A stretch of DNA of 64,000 nt. Origin: Bog-756 sp035531955. Lineage in GTDB: Bacteria > Actinomycetota > Acidimicrobiia > Acidimicrobiales > RAAP-2. Below are positions 7,855 through 16,416 of the stretch, piece by piece. Positions within the stretch are counted from its first letter, which is position 1, and the number at the start of each line of letters is the position of its first letter. The position numbers and the translations under genes were made by a program. The notes beneath the pieces are model-generated. The model did no database searches and was not told the origin of the DNA. It was given only the letters and a program-made list of their open reading frames with translations. The stretch is from NCBI GenBank assembly GCA_035531955.1, contig DATKRZ010000050.1, positions 33,406 through 97,405 on the forward strand, given 5' to 3'.

Positions 7855-9260
7855 TGTCCGGTCGGCAGCGAGACCTGGTCGACCAGGCCTGGGCGGCGGT
7901 GTCCCTGGACGATCCGGGATCGCATCCGGACCCGCCGGCGGTATTGGAGGTGACCGCGGCGTGCGGGCACCTTCCGTCCAACTTCCTGGTGGAAGAGGTT
8001 GCGGTTGCGAGTGTCGGCGCCGCGCTCCTCGCCGCAGCCGCCCTCTCGCAGCAGCGGGGAGGCACCACCGGCTCCGTGGGCGTGGACACCTCCCATGTGG
8101 CCGATGCCGTCCGGAGCGAACGCGTCTTCCGGTGCGGTGGGCAGCCGGGAGGAGCCGGCTTCGCCCCGTTGTCGCGGTTCTGGGCCGCGGCGGACGGGTG
8201 GGTTCGGACCCACGCCAACTACCCGTGGCACCGGAAGGCCCTGGTGGGTGCGTTGGGGACCACCGACGAGATCGGTGCCGTGGCCGACGCGGTGGCTGAA
8301 CTGCCCGCCGTCGAGGTGGAACAGCGGGTGTTCGATGCCGGCGGGATCGCCACCGCGGTGGGGACCCTCGATGGATGGCACGCCCACCCCCAAGGACGGG
8401 CGGTGGCCGCCGAGCCGCTGATCGGCCATCGGATGACCGGGGCCGGGTCGCCGCGGTGGCGGGCCGCTGCCGGTCTGCCCATGGCCGGCGTGCGGGTGCT
8501 CGACCTCACCAGGGTGATCGCCGGCCCGGTGTGCACCCGGTTCCTCGCCGCCCTCGGCGCCGAGGTGCTGCGACTCGATCCCCCGGGCCACCCGGACATG
8601 GCCGCCGGAGACGTCGCTGACACCCTGCTCGGGAAGAAGAGCGCGTTCCTCGACCTCGGCACGCGGGACGCCGCCGCCGTCCTGGAGCGCCTGTTGGACC
8701 GGGCCGATGTGGTGGTGTCGGGCTATCGGCCCGGGGCGCTCGACCGCTTCGGGCTCGGCGAGGAGTCGCTCACCGAGCGCCATCCCGGGATCGTGGCGAT
8801 CTACCTCGACGCCTGGGGCCACCACGGCCCCTGGGCCGGGCGCCGAGGCTTCGACAGCGTCGTGCAGGCCCCGACGGGCATCGCCATGGGCGAGTCCCCC
8901 GACGGGCACCAACCGGGGGCCCTTCCCTGCCAGGTGCTCGATCACGGGACGGGCTACCTCGCCGCCGCCGCCGCCCTGGACGGGCTTCGCCGCCAGGGCG
9001 AAGTGGGCGGGACACATGTCCGGCGCCTCTCATTGGCCCGCACTGCCCTGTGGCTGACCGCTCAGGGAACCTCGCCGCACCGGGGTGACGGGTCGGCTGC
9101 CACGGAGCCGGAGACGCCCGCCCGGCTGGTCCGGCTCGACAGTGCACGCGGGGCCGTCACGGCCGTGGCCCCGCCGGGGACCCTGGGGGACCGACCGCTG
9201 CGGTGGCCGTCCCCGCTCACCGCCTACGGCAGCGATCCGGCTGCGTGGACCAGCGGGTAG
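7854..9260 (+). CDS. CaiB/BaiF family III CoA-transferase
   Basis: 468 residues, predicted transfer of CoA between carboxylic acids. The family core starts near residue 205 with LPMAGVRVLDLTRVIAGPVCTRFLAALGAEV, continues through the VSGYRPGALDRFGLG region, and the segment GFDSVVQAPTGIA carries the Asp expected to form the aspartyl-CoA intermediate. The N-terminal 200 residues form a second, degenerate lobe. The start is uncertain: ATG 7854 has no good Shine-Dalgarno but overlaps the stop of a short leader ORF; a longer in-frame extension exists. Confidence 0.85.
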   Translation: MSGRQRDLVDQAWAAVSLDDPGSHPDPPAVLEVTAACGHLPSNFLVEEVAVASVGAALLAAAALSQQRGGTTGSVGVDTSHVADAVRSERVFRCGGQPGGAGFAPLSRFWAAADGWVRTHANYPWHRKALVGALGTTDEIGAVADAVAELPAVEVEQRVFDAGGIATAVGTLDGWHAHPQGRAVAAEPLIGHRMTGAGSPRWRAAAGLPMAGVRVLDLTRVIAGPVCTRFLAALGAEVLRLDPPGHPDMAAGDVADTLLGKKSAFLDLGTRDAAAVLERLLDRADVVVSGYRPGALDRFGLGEESLTERHPGIVAIYLDAWGHHGPWAGRRGFDSVVQAPTGIAMGESPDGHQPGALPCQVLDHGTGYLAAAAALDGLRRQGEVGGTHVRRLSLARTALWLTAQGTSPHRGDGSAATEPETPARLVRLDSARGAVTAVAPPGTLGDRPLRWPSPLTAYGSDPAAWTSG

Positions 9261-9278
9261 GGGCGCGGGAGAGGCGGC

Positions 9279-10025
9279 ATGGAACAGGGGTGGACCGCCC
9301 TCGACCGGAAGGTCAGCGCCTGCTCCCTCTGCCCGCGGCTGGTGGTGGACCGGGAGGCGGCACCACTGGCTCCCCGGGCCCGGGGACGCTACTGGGCGAG
9401 GGGCGTTCCCGGGTTCGGCGACCGGTCGGCCCGGATCCTGTTCATCGGCCTCAGCCCGGGCCCCCACGGAGCGAACCGGACCGGCCGGCCGTTCACCGGA
9501 GACATCTCCGGCGACCGACTGTTCGCCGCCCTCCACGAATGCGGGCTGTCCAGCCGGGGCACCTCCGCGTCGGCGGGTGACGGGCTCGTCCTCCGCAACT
9601 GCTTCGTGACCAACCTGGTCAAATGCTCCCCGGCCAACCACGATCCGAGCACGCCCGAGCGGAGGAACTGCATGGCATATCTCTCGGCGGAGCTCGATCT
9701 CCTGGTCGATCTGAGGGTGATCGTGGCCCTCGGGGAGAAGGCCCTGAAGGGGGTTGCGGCGGCGATCGGGATCCCATCCCCACCCGCCTTCGAACCCGAC
9801 GCCGCCGAGGAGACCTCGGTCCCGTCCCGGAGCCTCACCCTCCTGCAGTCGTACCATCCGTCGCCCCGTGCGTGGAACACCCCAGATCGGGGAAGTGCCG
9901 ACAAGCTCGTTGCGGTCGTCAGGCGAGCCGTCGAGATCGCCGCCGACAACCGGCACGCCGTCCCGGGCCCCGGCGGGTGCGGTCCGGGGCGGACCGACCA
10001 GGTCAGGGAGGGATGGCCTGACTGA
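9279..10025 (+). CDS. Family 5 uracil-DNA glycosylase (UDGb type)
   Basis: 248 residues. The [4Fe-4S] cysteines are visible as CSLC near residue 15, then one in NLVKCSP and one in RRNCMAY. The active-site motif GLSPGPHGANRTGRPFTGD is that of family 5 (UDGb), which lacks the classic catalytic Asp of family 1 and removes uracil and deaminated purines. The C-terminal SYHPSPRAWNT provides the leucine-loop equivalent HPSP. It starts 18 bp after the CoA transferase; its 3' end overlaps the end of the convergent DUF1801 gene. Confidence 0.93.
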   Translation: MEQGWTALDRKVSACSLCPRLVVDREAAPLAPRARGRYWARGVPGFGDRSARILFIGLSPGPHGANRTGRPFTGDISGDRLFAALHECGLSSRGTSASAGDGLVLRNCFVTNLVKCSPANHDPSTPERRNCMAYLSAELDLLVDLRVIVALGEKALKGVAAAIGIPSPPAFEPDAAEETSVPSRSLTLLQSYHPSPRAWNTPDRGSADKLVAVVRRAVEIAADNRHAVPGPGGCGPGRTDQVREGWPD

Positions 10026-10355
10026 TGCGCACCCTGATCAGCTTCTCCACCAGCTGCTCGGGAGGCGGCCGGTCGACCGGGAACTGGAGCGTCCCCCTCG
10101 ACGGCGTCGTGTACCCGGCCAACTCCTCGGACAGTTCGGGCAGCACCGATCCGCTGTGGGAAAGCTCAGGTGGCCCTTGAAGGCCGCGAATCCGGCGATC
10201 ACCTTGCCGTGCAGCCTGAAGGCCGGCATGCCGTGGGAGATGGACTGTTCGGCATCGGGGACCATCCCGACGATGACCCGATGCAATTCGCGCAATGTGG
10301 ACTGCTTGGGCTCCTCCAACATCGCCAGGTAGGCGTCCACCTCCTCCCGTGACAG
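10003..10355 (-). pseudogene. Frameshifted DUF1801 (YdhG-like) gene
   Basis: Two minus-strand frames join to one DUF1801 protein: SREEVDAYLAMLEEP to AAFKGHLSF in one frame, then HSGSVLPELSEELAGY to the end in another. The break falls near 10160, in the run AGCTTTCCCACAGC; one extra C would restore L-S-F-P-H-S-G-S-V-L, the expected sequence. So either one base was lost in the genome or the assembly has an error. DUF1801 proteins are small frataxin/CyaY-like folds of unknown role. The start is unclear (no good ATG/GTG with a ribosome site near 10355). Confidence 0.75.
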
Positions 10356-10411
10356 GCCTCCGGTCTCCGCCGACCGTCCACACCGGTCAAGGTGGCCGGA
10401 CCCCCGCCCGC

Positions 10412-11227
10412 CTACGGGCCCGGGAAGGCGCGGGCGAAGGCATCGCCGAAGGCCGTGTCCCCGCTCAGGCGCAGCGACCCACGCAGGGGGCGCCCGAGGA
10501 GCAGCGCCAGGAGGTCGCGGCTGGTCGCCTCCATCCTCGCCGTCGCCGGGGTGGCCGGGCCGGCGGGATGGGAGTCGACCCGGCCCGCCCGCAGGTCCAC
10601 CAGGTAGGCGGGCCCGTCGGAGGCACTGAGCAGCCAGGTGCCCTCGGGGACGGTGTCGAAGCCACGATGGTTCGACCGCCGGGTGTTGAGCCGGTCGAGT
10701 CGCATGGGAAGGGCCACCCGGACGAACAGCTCCCCCCAGTCGTCGAGGCCCAGTCCCAGGTCCGTCCCGTGCACTTCCACTTCGGTGAGTCGGAGCACCG
10801 CGAGCCGGGCCAGTTCGAGGGTCCCGAGGTCGGCGTTGCCCTCGGGTTCGGTGACCTGGAGCCGCCAGCCGGCGTCGTCCAGGCATGACCAGACCCGGTC
10901 CAGGTCCTCGCTCCGCTCCTCGAGGGACGCCACCACGGCGGGGGGACGCTCTCCCCGGCGGGGCACGAGGGTGAGCGGGCGCTGCCGCTCGCGCCCCTCC
11001 GGGTAGTAGGCCACGGGCTGTCCGGACACAGCGGCGCGGGTCATCCGCGCCACCGCCTCTGCCCCGTAGCGCAGATGGCAGGCGATGGTGAGACGACTCC
11101 AGTCCGGCAGCTGGGACGGTGCCAGCAGGGTCGCCCGATCGAGACCGTCCAACGCCTCGACGATCTGTGAGGTGCGTTCGGCGACCGCCGCCATCATCGC
11201 CTGGTACTGGCCGTCAGAAGCGGGCAC
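10412..11227 (-). CDS. Mycothiol-dependent maleylpyruvate-isomerase-like (MDMPI/DinB fold) protein
   Basis: 271 residues. The N-terminal four-helix bundle has LPDWSRLTIACHLRYGAEAV near residue 40 (the W-x-x-x-x-x-x-H metal motif) and LTEVEVHGTDL near residue 155, whose Glu and His complete the metal site of the DinB/MDMPI fold. The C-terminal part matches the SCP2-like tail of MDMPI proteins. Such enzymes use mycothiol in isomerisation or conjugation; the substrate is unknown. GTG 11227 is favoured because CATACT lies 6 nt upstream. Confidence 0.82.
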   Translation of the reverse strand: MPASDGQYQAMMAAVAERTSQIVEALDGLDRATLLAPSQLPDWSRLTIACHLRYGAEAVARMTRAAVSGQPVAYYPEGRERQRPLTLVPRRGERPPAVVASLEERSEDLDRVWSCLDDAGWRLQVTEPEGNADLGTLELARLAVLRLTEVEVHGTDLGLGLDDWGELFVRVALPMRLDRLNTRRSNHRGFDTVPEGTWLLSASDGPAYLVDLRAGRVDSHPAGPATPATARMEATSRDLLALLLGRPLRGSLRLSGDTAFGDAFARAFPGP

Positions 11228-11233
11228 GGTTGC

Positions 11234-11239
11234 AGTATG
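11234..11239 (-). promoter_or_regulatory. CATACT -10 hexamer, leaderless-type
   Basis: On the minus strand CATACT is followed after 6 nt by GTG 11227, supporting this start for the MDMPI-like gene and a leaderless message. Confidence 0.4.
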
Positions 11240-11397
11240 GGTCAACGGGACAGGTCGGTCCTCCCATGGGGCCCGTGGCGGGGCCAGTCGTCCTCCGCTT
11301 GACCACCTGGCCTCCCGGTCATCTCGCACGCCACGGCCCGGTCCTCAACCGGGGTCGCCGGCGCCTGCCGAGCCGCGAGGCGGGTCACCTCGGCTGG

Positions 11398-12618
11398 TCA
11401 CCAACGCACGGGCATGTGCTTGATCCCCCCGACGAAGTTCGAACGCAGCATCTCGACGGGTCCGTCCAGCTCGAGCGCCGGCATCCGGGTCACGAGCTCG
11501 GTGAACAGCAGGCGCAGCTCCATCCGGGCCAGGTTGGCGCCGAGGCAGAAGTGGGGACCGCCCGCACCGAACGCCACGTGGTCGTTGGGCTGGCGGCCCA
11601 CGTCGAAGCGGAAGGGATCGGGGAAGGCTTCGGCGTCCCGGTTGGCGGAGGCGTACCAGAGGACCACGCGGTCGCCGGCTCTGATCTCCCTCCCGCGGAG
11701 CCGGACGTCGCGGGTGGCCGTACGGCGGAAGTAGTGGATGGGCGACGACCAGCGCAGGATCTCCTCGACGGCGAGCGATATCGGGCCAGGGCCCGGGTTG
11801 GAGCGGAGCCGCTCCATCTGATCGGGGTTGTCGATCAGCGCCCGCATACCGTGGGAGGTGGCGTTCCGGGTCGTCTCGTTGCCGGCGACGACGAGCAGGA
11901 GGAAGAACATGCCGAACTCGGCGTCCGTCAAACCGTCGCCTTCGACGGCTGCTCCGGTCAGCGTCGTGACGATGTCCCGGCGGGGATCCCGGGTCCGCAT
12001 GGCGCGTAGGCCGTCGGCGTAGGCGACCATGTCGGCGCTGGCGCTGAGGGCGGCGCCGATGTCCCCCCGGTACTCGGGATCGTCGATTCCCGTCATCAGG
12101 TTGCTCCACTCGAAGATCATCCGCCGGTCCTCGTCCGGGACCCCCATCAACTCGGTGATGGCCTGCAGCGGCAGCTCGGCGGCGACATCCACCACGAAGT
12201 CACACGACCCCCGATCGATGACGCGGTCGACGATGGCTCCCGCCTTCTGTCGGAGGTGGTCCTCGACGAGCCGGAGCGTCCGGGGTGAGAATCCGCGGTT
12301 GACGATCCGCCGGTAGCGGGTGTGCTCGGGCCGGTCCATCCCCGGGAGCATCTGTCCCATCGCCGCGGCCTGCAGGTCGTCGGGGTCGATGTCGACGAGG
12401 GTGAAGCCGTCGCTGCTGATGAAGGTCTCGGGGTCCCGGCTGGCCCACTGGACGTCGGCGTGCTTGGTGAGGGACCAGAAACCGGTTCCGGCGCTGTCGA
12501 CGTGCCAGTGCACCGGGTCCGTCTCCCGCCAGGCGGCGAACACCTCGTGGTGCCGCTGATCGCGGAAGGTGTCCGGCCCCAGGAGATCGCCGGACTGCCC
12601 GTCGGGAACTGCCACCAC
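11398..12618 (-). CDS. Cytochrome P450
   Basis: 406 residues, soluble bacterial class. The I-helix oxygen-activation motif AGNETTRN, the K-helix ExxR (EEILRW) and the heme-binding loop FGAGGPHFCLGANLAR with the axial Cys are all intact. The sequence style (SSPIHYFRRTATRDV) is like actinobacterial CYP125/CYP142-type sterol or alkane/terpene hydroxylases, but the subfamily is not resolvable by eye. The start is one of two adjacent GTG codons (12618/12615) behind ACGAGGA. It is divergent from the aldehyde dehydrogenase gene, with about 190 bp between. Confidence 0.93.
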   Translation of the reverse strand: MVAVPDGQSGDLLGPDTFRDQRHHEVFAAWRETDPVHWHVDSAGTGFWSLTKHADVQWASRDPETFISSDGFTLVDIDPDDLQAAAMGQMLPGMDRPEHTRYRRIVNRGFSPRTLRLVEDHLRQKAGAIVDRVIDRGSCDFVVDVAAELPLQAITELMGVPDEDRRMIFEWSNLMTGIDDPEYRGDIGAALSASADMVAYADGLRAMRTRDPRRDIVTTLTGAAVEGDGLTDAEFGMFFLLLVVAGNETTRNATSHGMRALIDNPDQMERLRSNPGPGPISLAVEEILRWSSPIHYFRRTATRDVRLRGREIRAGDRVVLWYASANRDAEAFPDPFRFDVGRQPNDHVAFGAGGPHFCLGANLARMELRLLFTELVTRMPALELDGPVEMLRSNFVGGIKHMPVRW

Positions 12619-12781
12619 TCGGTCCTCGTTTCGTTTTCCGGTCGGGGTGGGCCCCGGTGCATGACACGCGGCCTCGCCGACGCCTGCCGGGCTCCCACGG
12701 TATCCGCGGTCGACGCCGTCGGGCCCGGGCGTGGTGACAGCGCGGGCGGGTGGGCCGATGCCCACCTCGTGCCCGCGGGAG

Positions 12782-12787
12782 TAGCGT
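12782..12787 (+). promoter_or_regulatory. TAGCGT -10 candidate for the aldehyde dehydrogenase
   Basis: TAGCGT precedes the Shine-Dalgarno GGGAGG and the GTG at 12809, giving a short leader of about 15 nt. It lies in the divergent P450/ALDH intergenic region. Confidence 0.35.
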
Positions 12788-12808
12788 CGCAGGCCGGGAG
12801 GCCCGGGG

Positions 12809-14269
12809 GTGGGAACGGAGGTGATGACAGCGATGATCGAGGAACGTGTGCCTCTGGCCATCGGCGGTCGGCTGGTGCTCGGAGCCGACGGCTCGTATCC
12901 CGTCTTCAATCCAGCCCGCCCTGACCAGGTGGTGCTGGCGGCCCCTGCTGCCTCGCCCGGCCAGTTGGACGAGGCCGCGGCCGCGGCTCGCGCCTCCCAG
13001 CCGGCGTGGGCCGCCCTCGGCTTCGACGAGCGGTTGGCCCTGGTCGAGCGGGCCGGCAAATCGGCCATGGACTCGATCGACCTGGAGGCGACGACCACCC
13101 TTCTGACCCGAGAGCACGGCAAGATCCTGGTCGAGTCCACCTTCGACCTGGTCACCACCGCCGGTATGGTCGGGGCGCTGGCACCGCTGGTCGCCGACTC
13201 CCTCGGGCCCCTTTCGGCCGGCACCTCGGTGGTGGAGCGGGTCCCCCACGGGGTGGTGGCGGCGATCCTTCCTTTCAATTGGCCGGCCGCCGTCATGGGG
13301 AACAAGATCCTGCCCGCCCTGCTCGCCGGCAATACGGTCGTGGTCAAGACTCCGCCCACCTGTCCGGGCGCCGTCCTGGCCCTCGCCGGGGCCATCGCCT
13401 GCCGGCTGCCGCCGGGGGTGCTCAATGCGCTCAACGGCCCGACGCCGGAGCTCGGTGCCGCCCTGGTCGCCCACCCCGACATCGACATGGTGTCATTCAC
13501 CGGCGGGGTGTCGGCCGGCCGCTCGGTCCTGACCGCCTGTGCCGCCCATTTGCGACCGGCGGTGCTCGAGCTGGGGGGCAATGACCCGGCCATCGTCGCC
13601 CCGGACCTCGAACCGTCGGAGGAGGTTGCCGACCGCCTCGTCGAAGCAGCCTTCACCACCGCCGGGCAGGTGTGTATGGCGATCAAGCGGCTCTACGTGC
13701 CCGCCGACCGGCTCCGCAGCTGGCGTGATGCGCTCGTCTCCACCCTCTCCCGGATGGTGGTGGGCGACGGTCTCCGGCCCGAGGTGACCATGGGGCCGGT
13801 GCACACCAGAGCGGCCCGTGACCGGGTCGAGGCGATGATCGCCGACGCAGCCAGGAACGGGGCCGAGGTGGTCCGCCCGGCCACGGCCATCCGACCGGGC
13901 TCCGGGTGGACGGTGTCCCCGGCCCTGGTCGTGGCGCCGGACCCCGACAGCGCGCTGGTGCGCCAGGAACAGTTCGCCCCCGCCCTCCCCCTTCTCCCCT
14001 ACACGAAGATCGACCAGGCGGTCGCCGCCGCCAACGACACGGAGTTCGGGCTCTGCGCATCGATATGGAGCGGTGACGCCGCGCTGGCCGACGCGCTGTC
14101 CCGGAGGTTGGCCGCCGGGACAGTGTGGACCAACGCCCACGGCATGGGCGCCATGGACCACCTGGCACCGATGGGCGGATGGGGCGATTCGGGGATCGGC
14201 ACCGAACTGGGGGTCGAGGGCATGGCCGCGTTCTCGCGGCCCCGGTCGCTGCGCCGGGGCTCGTGGTGA
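12809..14269 (+). CDS. NAD(P)-dependent aldehyde dehydrogenase
   Basis: 486 residues. Motifs in order: LPFNWPAAVMGNKILPALLAGNTVVVKTPP (residues about 150-180, cofactor-binding, quoted in part here as PFNWPAAV and VVKTPP), SFTGGVSAGR, the general base Glu in LELGGNDPAIV and the catalytic Cys in TAGQVCMAIKR. Oxidises an aldehyde to an acid; a partner role with the divergent P450 in stepwise oxidation is inference. GTG 12809 has GGGAGG 7 nt upstream; ATG 12833 is an alternative start. Confidence 0.93.
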   Translation: MGTEVMTAMIEERVPLAIGGRLVLGADGSYPVFNPARPDQVVLAAPAASPGQLDEAAAAARASQPAWAALGFDERLALVERAGKSAMDSIDLEATTTLLTREHGKILVESTFDLVTTAGMVGALAPLVADSLGPLSAGTSVVERVPHGVVAAILPFNWPAAVMGNKILPALLAGNTVVVKTPPTCPGAVLALAGAIACRLPPGVLNALNGPTPELGAALVAHPDIDMVSFTGGVSAGRSVLTACAAHLRPAVLELGGNDPAIVAPDLEPSEEVADRLVEAAFTTAGQVCMAIKRLYVPADRLRSWRDALVSTLSRMVVGDGLRPEVTMGPVHTRAARDRVEAMIADAARNGAEVVRPATAIRPGSGWTVSPALVVAPDPDSALVRQEQFAPALPLLPYTKIDQAVAAANDTEFGLCASIWSGDAALADALSRRLAAGTVWTNAHGMGAMDHLAPMGGWGDSGIGTELGVEGMAAFSRPRSLRRGSW

Positions 14270-14283
14270 CCCTCACCATTGGG

Positions 14284-14289
14284 TAGCCT
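14284..14289 (+). promoter_or_regulatory. TAGCCT -10 candidate for the serine hydrolase gene
   Basis: TAGCCT lies 23 nt before the ATG at 14313, which has its own GAGGAGG ribosome site. It is just after the stop of the upstream aldehyde dehydrogenase gene, suggesting a separate promoter. Confidence 0.35.
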
Positions 14290-14312
14290 GCCTGCCGACC
14301 GAGGAGGCGACC

Positions 14313-15572
14313 ATGGCCATCATCGACGGATGGGCGGCACCGGGGTTCGAGCCGGTGCGTGAGGCCTTCCGGGCCAATTTCGACGAGGGGCTGGAGGACG
14401 GGGCGGCCTTCGCCGCCTACCACCGGGGCAGGAAGGTGGTGGACCTCTGGGGTGGCGTCGCCGACACCCGGACGGGCCGGCCGTGGCGGGAGGACGCCCT
14501 CGCCCTCGTCTATTCGACCACCAAGGGCGCCACGGCCATGTGTGCCAACAAACTCGCCCAAGAGGGTGCCATCGATTTCGACGCACCGGTCGTGACCTAC
14601 TGGCCCGAATTCGGGCAGGCGGGCAAGGAAACGGTGACCGTCGCCGATCTCCTCGCGCACCGGGCCGGCCTGGCCTGGGTCGACCGCTCGCTCACCTTCG
14701 AGGAGGCGCTGGCGTGGGAACCGGTCATCAGCGCCCTCGAGGCCCAGGCTCCGTCGTGGCCGCCCGGGTCGGCCCACGGCTACCACGCCACCACCTACGG
14801 CTGGCTGGTCGGTGAGGTGGTCCGCCGGGTCAGCGGCCGCACCCTCGGGACCTACCTGCGTGAGGAGGTCGCCGGCCCGCTGGGGGCGGATTTCTTCGTC
14901 GGCCTGCCGGCCTCCGAGGAGCACCGGGTCGCTCGGCTGGTCTCGTTCCTCGAGTCGATGGAGCTCGGGCGCACGCCTGACCTGGGCGGCAGTGCCTCCC
15001 TCGCCGGGCTCGACCCCACCGGCGCCGATCCCACCGGATTCGACGAGCAGCTGGCCACCTACCTGGCTCCCGACGGTCCGCTCACCAAGGCCCTCGCCGC
15101 GCCCGGTGGCGCCCTGTCGGATCCGGAGGTGTGGGACGATCCCCGACTGCACGCGGCGGAGATCCCGGCGGCCAACGGCATCTGTGACGCCAGGTCCCTT
15201 GCCTGCCTCTACGGGGCGTGTGTGAGCGACGTCGACACCCCGTCGGGCGGCGGCCGCCGTATCCTCACCGCCGACCAGCTCGGCCGGGCCCTGCATCCGC
15301 AGACCGAGGGACCCGACGCCGTGTTGATGGGGCTCGACATCCAGTGGGGCCTCGGATTCATGCTCAACCTCGGGATCGTGGGTGCGGCGGGGCTCGGGGG
15401 CCCGCGCTCCTTCGGCCACTTCGGGATGGGCGGATCGGCCGGATGGGCCGATCCCGACCTCGAGCTCGGCATGGGCTACGTGATGAACCGGATGGTCATC
15501 GGAACGACGGGGGACCCCCGCAGCTTCCGATTGATGCAGGCCTGCGTCGGCGCCGCCCGCCGGGCCTCCTGA
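14313..15572 (+). CDS. Serine beta-lactamase-like hydrolase (family VIII esterase type)
   Basis: 419 residues, class C beta-lactamase fold. The SxxK nucleophile motif is STTK (about residue 70), and the second-tyrosine motif is GYHATTYGW (about residue 152). The size and the absence of a signal peptide fit EstB-like cytoplasmic esterases, not an antibiotic-resistance lactamase. The late segment SFGHFGMGGSAGWADP replaces the KTG motif (HxG form), as in these esterases. The ATG is preceded by GAGGAGG. It follows the aldehyde dehydrogenase by 43 bp and is convergent with the SDR gene. Confidence 0.9.
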   Translation: MAIIDGWAAPGFEPVREAFRANFDEGLEDGAAFAAYHRGRKVVDLWGGVADTRTGRPWREDALALVYSTTKGATAMCANKLAQEGAIDFDAPVVTYWPEFGQAGKETVTVADLLAHRAGLAWVDRSLTFEEALAWEPVISALEAQAPSWPPGSAHGYHATTYGWLVGEVVRRVSGRTLGTYLREEVAGPLGADFFVGLPASEEHRVARLVSFLESMELGRTPDLGGSASLAGLDPTGADPTGFDEQLATYLAPDGPLTKALAAPGGALSDPEVWDDPRLHAAEIPAANGICDARSLACLYGACVSDVDTPSGGGRRILTADQLGRALHPQTEGPDAVLMGLDIQWGLGFMLNLGIVGAAGLGGPRSFGHFGMGGSAGWADPDLELGMGYVMNRMVIGTTGDPRSFRLMQACVGAARRAS

Positions 15573-15582
15573 ATCGCCGCCG

Positions 15583-16341
15583 TCAGCCTCCGAGTGCCCC
15601 GGCAGCCAGCTCCCGGATCTCGGGCGGGACGAAATTGTTCTCGGTGGTCGTGTCGGCCTCGGTGAGCTCGACCATCCGCTGGGCCACTTCGGCCGGGTCC
15701 ATCTGCCCGTTGGTCACCATCTCGCCGAACGACCGGAACATGTCGGACGCCGACGCGTTCATGGAGGAGGCGCCGAACCATTCCCACATCGACTCGGCCA
15801 TCCGGTCGTTGAAGCCGGTCTGGTAGGGGCCGGGGTTCAACAGGGTCACGTCGACGCCGAGTGGGGCCAGCTCGGCCCGCATCGCCTTCCCCATGGCCTC
15901 GAGGGCGTGCTTGGTCATCGCGTAGGGGCCGAAGGTCGGTGCCGACAGGACCCCGGCGATCGACGACACGATGATGACCCGCCCGCTGCCCTTGGCCACC
16001 ATGCCCTTCAGCACGTGCTGGGTCACTGCGAGCGTGCCGAACACATTCACCTCGAACAGGCGCCGGACCCGCTCGATCGGAACGTCGGCCATCGGGCCGG
16101 TCTGCCCCGCCCCGGCGTTGTTGATGAGCACGTCGATGTCCCACGCCGACACCTTGGTGACGTCGTCGCCGGTGATGTCGACCCGTTCGACGGTCAGCTG
16201 CGGGGCCTCCGTCCTCAGGGCGTCGGCCTGGGCGTCGGTCTCCGTGGTGGCGATCACCTCGTGCCCGCGCCCTGCCAACGCGATGCTGGCCAACTTGCCG
16301 AATCCGGACCCGGCGCCGGTGATCATCACGGTCGTGGTCAT
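15583..16341 (-). CDS. Short-chain dehydrogenase/reductase (classical SDR)
   Basis: 252 residues. It has TGAGSGFG (cofactor-binding glycine motif, residues 8-15), NNAG, the catalytic Ser in VSSIAG and YAMTK (Tyr-x-x-x-Lys). The residue after the second strand (ATTETD) lacks the Asp typical of NAD preference, leaving the cofactor open. The ATG lies 7 nt behind TATCCT with no Shine-Dalgarno, so a leaderless message is likely. Confidence 0.93.
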   Translation of the reverse strand: MTTTVMITGAGSGFGKLASIALAGRGHEVIATTETDAQADALRTEAPQLTVERVDITGDDVTKVSAWDIDVLINNAGAGQTGPMADVPIERVRRLFEVNVFGTLAVTQHVLKGMVAKGSGRVIIVSSIAGVLSAPTFGPYAMTKHALEAMGKAMRAELAPLGVDVTLLNPGPYQTGFNDRMAESMWEWFGASSMNASASDMFRSFGEMVTNGQMDPAEVAQRMVELTEADTTTENNFVPPEIRELAAGALGG

Positions 16342-16348
16342 GGCCGCC

Positions 16349-16354
16349 AGGATA
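16349..16354 (-). promoter_or_regulatory. TATCCT -10 hexamer, leaderless-type
   Basis: Minus-strand TATCCT ends 7 nt before the ATG at 16341 of the SDR gene; no ribosome-binding site is visible. Confidence 0.5.
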
Positions 16355-16416
16355 GGTGGTAGCGGACGGGTGGGTCGGTGCGATCGGTGGCCGGGACCCG
16401 GTCGGACGGCGGTGGG

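Noticed and set aside
13683..15419. 578-codon minus-strand open frame over the aldehyde dehydrogenase and esterase genes
   Set aside because: Antisense to two genes with intact catalytic motifs; no domain is recognisable in it.
14313..15572. Antibiotic-resistance beta-lactamase
   Set aside because: It lacks a signal peptide and has the HxG-type and STTK motifs of family VIII esterases; resistance is not supported.
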